Of a DNA stretch of 64,000 nucleotides, positions 62,708-64,000 are shown piece after piece. This DNA comes from Sphagnum compactum (taxonomy: Eukaryota; Bryophyta; Sphagnopsida; Sphagnales): assembly GCA_965153455.1 (NCBI GenBank), contig OZ234493.1, positions 33,842,213 to 33,906,212 on the forward strand. The letters are read 5' to 3'. Made by a program: the position numbers and the translations under genes. Every line of letters starts with the position of its first letter. The stretch's first letter is position 1. Under the pieces are notes generated by a model, which was given only the letters and a program-made list of their open reading frames with translations, did not search any database and was not told the origin of the DNA.

Positions 62708-62710
<3 letters not shown>

Positions 62711-62751
<41 letters not shown>
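62711..62751. repeat. (CT)n microsatellite in the dioxygenase 5' leader
   Basis: About 20 CT dinucleotides occur here, (GA)n on the sense strand, ending 64 bp before the ATG. The arrangement resembles the tract before the GH17 gene. Confidence 0.9.
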
Positions 62752-62755
<4 letters not shown>

Positions 62756-62759
62756 CAAC

Positions 62760-64000
62760 AACTCCTACTCAAATCTTTACTTCAAAATCTTCCCTTTCAC
62801 AAAATTCTTCCGAAAAGGAACTTGGAACTTCGTATTACTTCTTCTTCTGCAAATGGGTGGCAGATTCTCGCGCAAAAATTCTGTGTGAGCGCAAAAATTC
62901 TTCGACAAAACTCTCGCTCTCTTCAAGTGCATGAGAAAACAGTGAATTTATGCAGTCCGTCTGAGCACCAGTTATGTGGCTTTTTATTTTGGTCTGAAAC
63001 AGAACTCTACTTTTACAAGTGATGTATAGCTAGCAACTTATGTGGCTTTTTATTGGAAAGGTTACAAGTGTCAAGGGCAAGGCAAAAAAATCAGCTAAGT
63101 ATTTTTGATGTTTTATGCATGGGGTCAGAAATAGGGCCAAATTCATTTTGATGGAGTTTTTTTTTTCCTCCCCTAAATTTTTTTAGAAAAATAATTTAAT
63201 GTCTTTTTTAATAATAATTGTTTTTGGTGGCTTGGTTAGAGTGGTGGGAGCCCAAGTTTGGGGATAATCTGGAAGTCTCCAGGGCAATTGCCTCCCCCCT
63301 ATGTATAGCCAATAGTGACTTTGCGGGCAGCTTTTTTTTTTTTTTTTTTTGGTTGGCGATGTTTTTATAATAATATTTTGGTCTGAATAAGTAGCCAAAA
63401 ATACAAAAGAATGATTAAAATTTGTACTTTCTTTGGTTTTTAGCCAGATTTGGCTAAATCTTCCTATGGATGATCACCACTTTTGGCTGCTGCATCACAA
63501 AAATTCATTAAAAGTAAAGAAAACACTGGCCCCCACACTTGGTGAAGCTTCATTCTTCCTTTAATATATGTAATGTTTTGCAGTTTGCACACCCGAAGGT
63601 GCTTGTGCTTGCACTTGCACTTAGCTGCTTGTTGTTTCCCATGCTCTTTCCTTCTTTTCTTTTGGTGCTTTTGAGGGAGATGAGTGGAGTTCTTTGTACC
63701 TGGCTTTGTAAGGACTCCCCCACTTGCTAGGCTAAAAAGGAGTGAGCCTCGTCTGCTTTTGTTGGACACTTGTGCTTGTGAAATATGCTTTTCTTTACAC
63801 CACCACAAACTGATTGGGTGTTTGTTGTTTGCAGTAAGACAAAATCAGCTGCAAGCAAAAAATTCATGCAAAGAATCAAGTCTAAAGCTCTGAATCAAAC
63901 TAGTTCCTGCCAAACTGCTTATTTTCAGCTGCAAAGTTATGGGTACAGTCGAGCGATCAGCGGCCGAGAACGGCCAGTTTTGGCATGATAGATCATCAAA
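62760..64000. other. Dioxygenase upstream region and window end
   Basis: No supported gene. Family-3 repeat copy 6 lies at 63370-63510. A poly-T/A tract sits near 63331-63350. Short frames on both strands at 63464-63988 lack domains. Confidence 0.45.
63370..63510 (+). repeat. Dispersed repeat family 3, copy 6
   Basis: AGTAGCCAAAAATACAAAAG, the core TAGCCAGATTTGGCTAAAT at 63441-63459, then GGATGATCACCACTTTTGGC and GCATCACAAAAATT match copies 2 and 3 closely. Confidence 0.65.

Overview
The window is nuclear DNA of a land plant. The genes have spliced GT-AG introns and plant-specific families (a thylakoid LHCII phosphatase, a CHX antiporter, a HIR protein, a DOXC dioxygenase). They sit far apart in AT-rich, repeat-filled intergenic DNA. 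I cannot fix the lineage; gene spacing and repeat load suggest a medium or large genome, and a non-seed vascular plant is possible but unproven.

I can support seven genes, and most exon structures were checked by phase. From left to right they are: (1) a TAP38/PPH1-type PP2C on the minus strand, 3325-6964; (2) cytosolic ribosomal protein uL4 (RPL4) on the plus strand, 8987-11832, with telo-box motifs upstream; (3) a CHX-type cation/proton antiporter on the plus strand, 23228-27966, eight exons; (4) a single-exon GH17 beta-1,3-glucanase on the minus strand, 40513-41928; (5) a hypersensitive-induced-response SPFH protein on the minus strand, 52157-54489; (6) a DJ-1/PfpI isonitrile-hydratase-like gene on the minus strand, 55041-56760, whose N-terminal coding region changes frame; (7) a 2-oxoglutarate/Fe(II) dioxygenase on the minus strand, 60728-62647. 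The genes do not form a pathway or cluster; each is an independent plant housekeeping or defence-type locus.

The space between genes holds non-autonomous DNA elements and tandem arrays rather than autonomous transposons. There is a TA-flanked TIR family with four main copies and a fragment, one copy carrying a second TIR element inserted at a TA. There is a 684-bp pogo/Emigrant-like TIR element at 36373-37056. A family with the core TAGCCAAATTTGGCTA has six copies. A further family at 7750-8440 (split by a TIR element) recurs at 29187-29485.

The two most distinctive arrays are a roughly 0.9-kb minisatellite of hairpin-forming units (34870-35757) and a GC-rich 39-bp minisatellite (57421-57890). 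I found no convincing tRNA, rRNA, snoRNA or autonomous transposase/reverse transcriptase gene, and no clearly new gene system. The best leads are the hairpin minisatellite, the nested elements and the frame-shifted DJ-1 gene.
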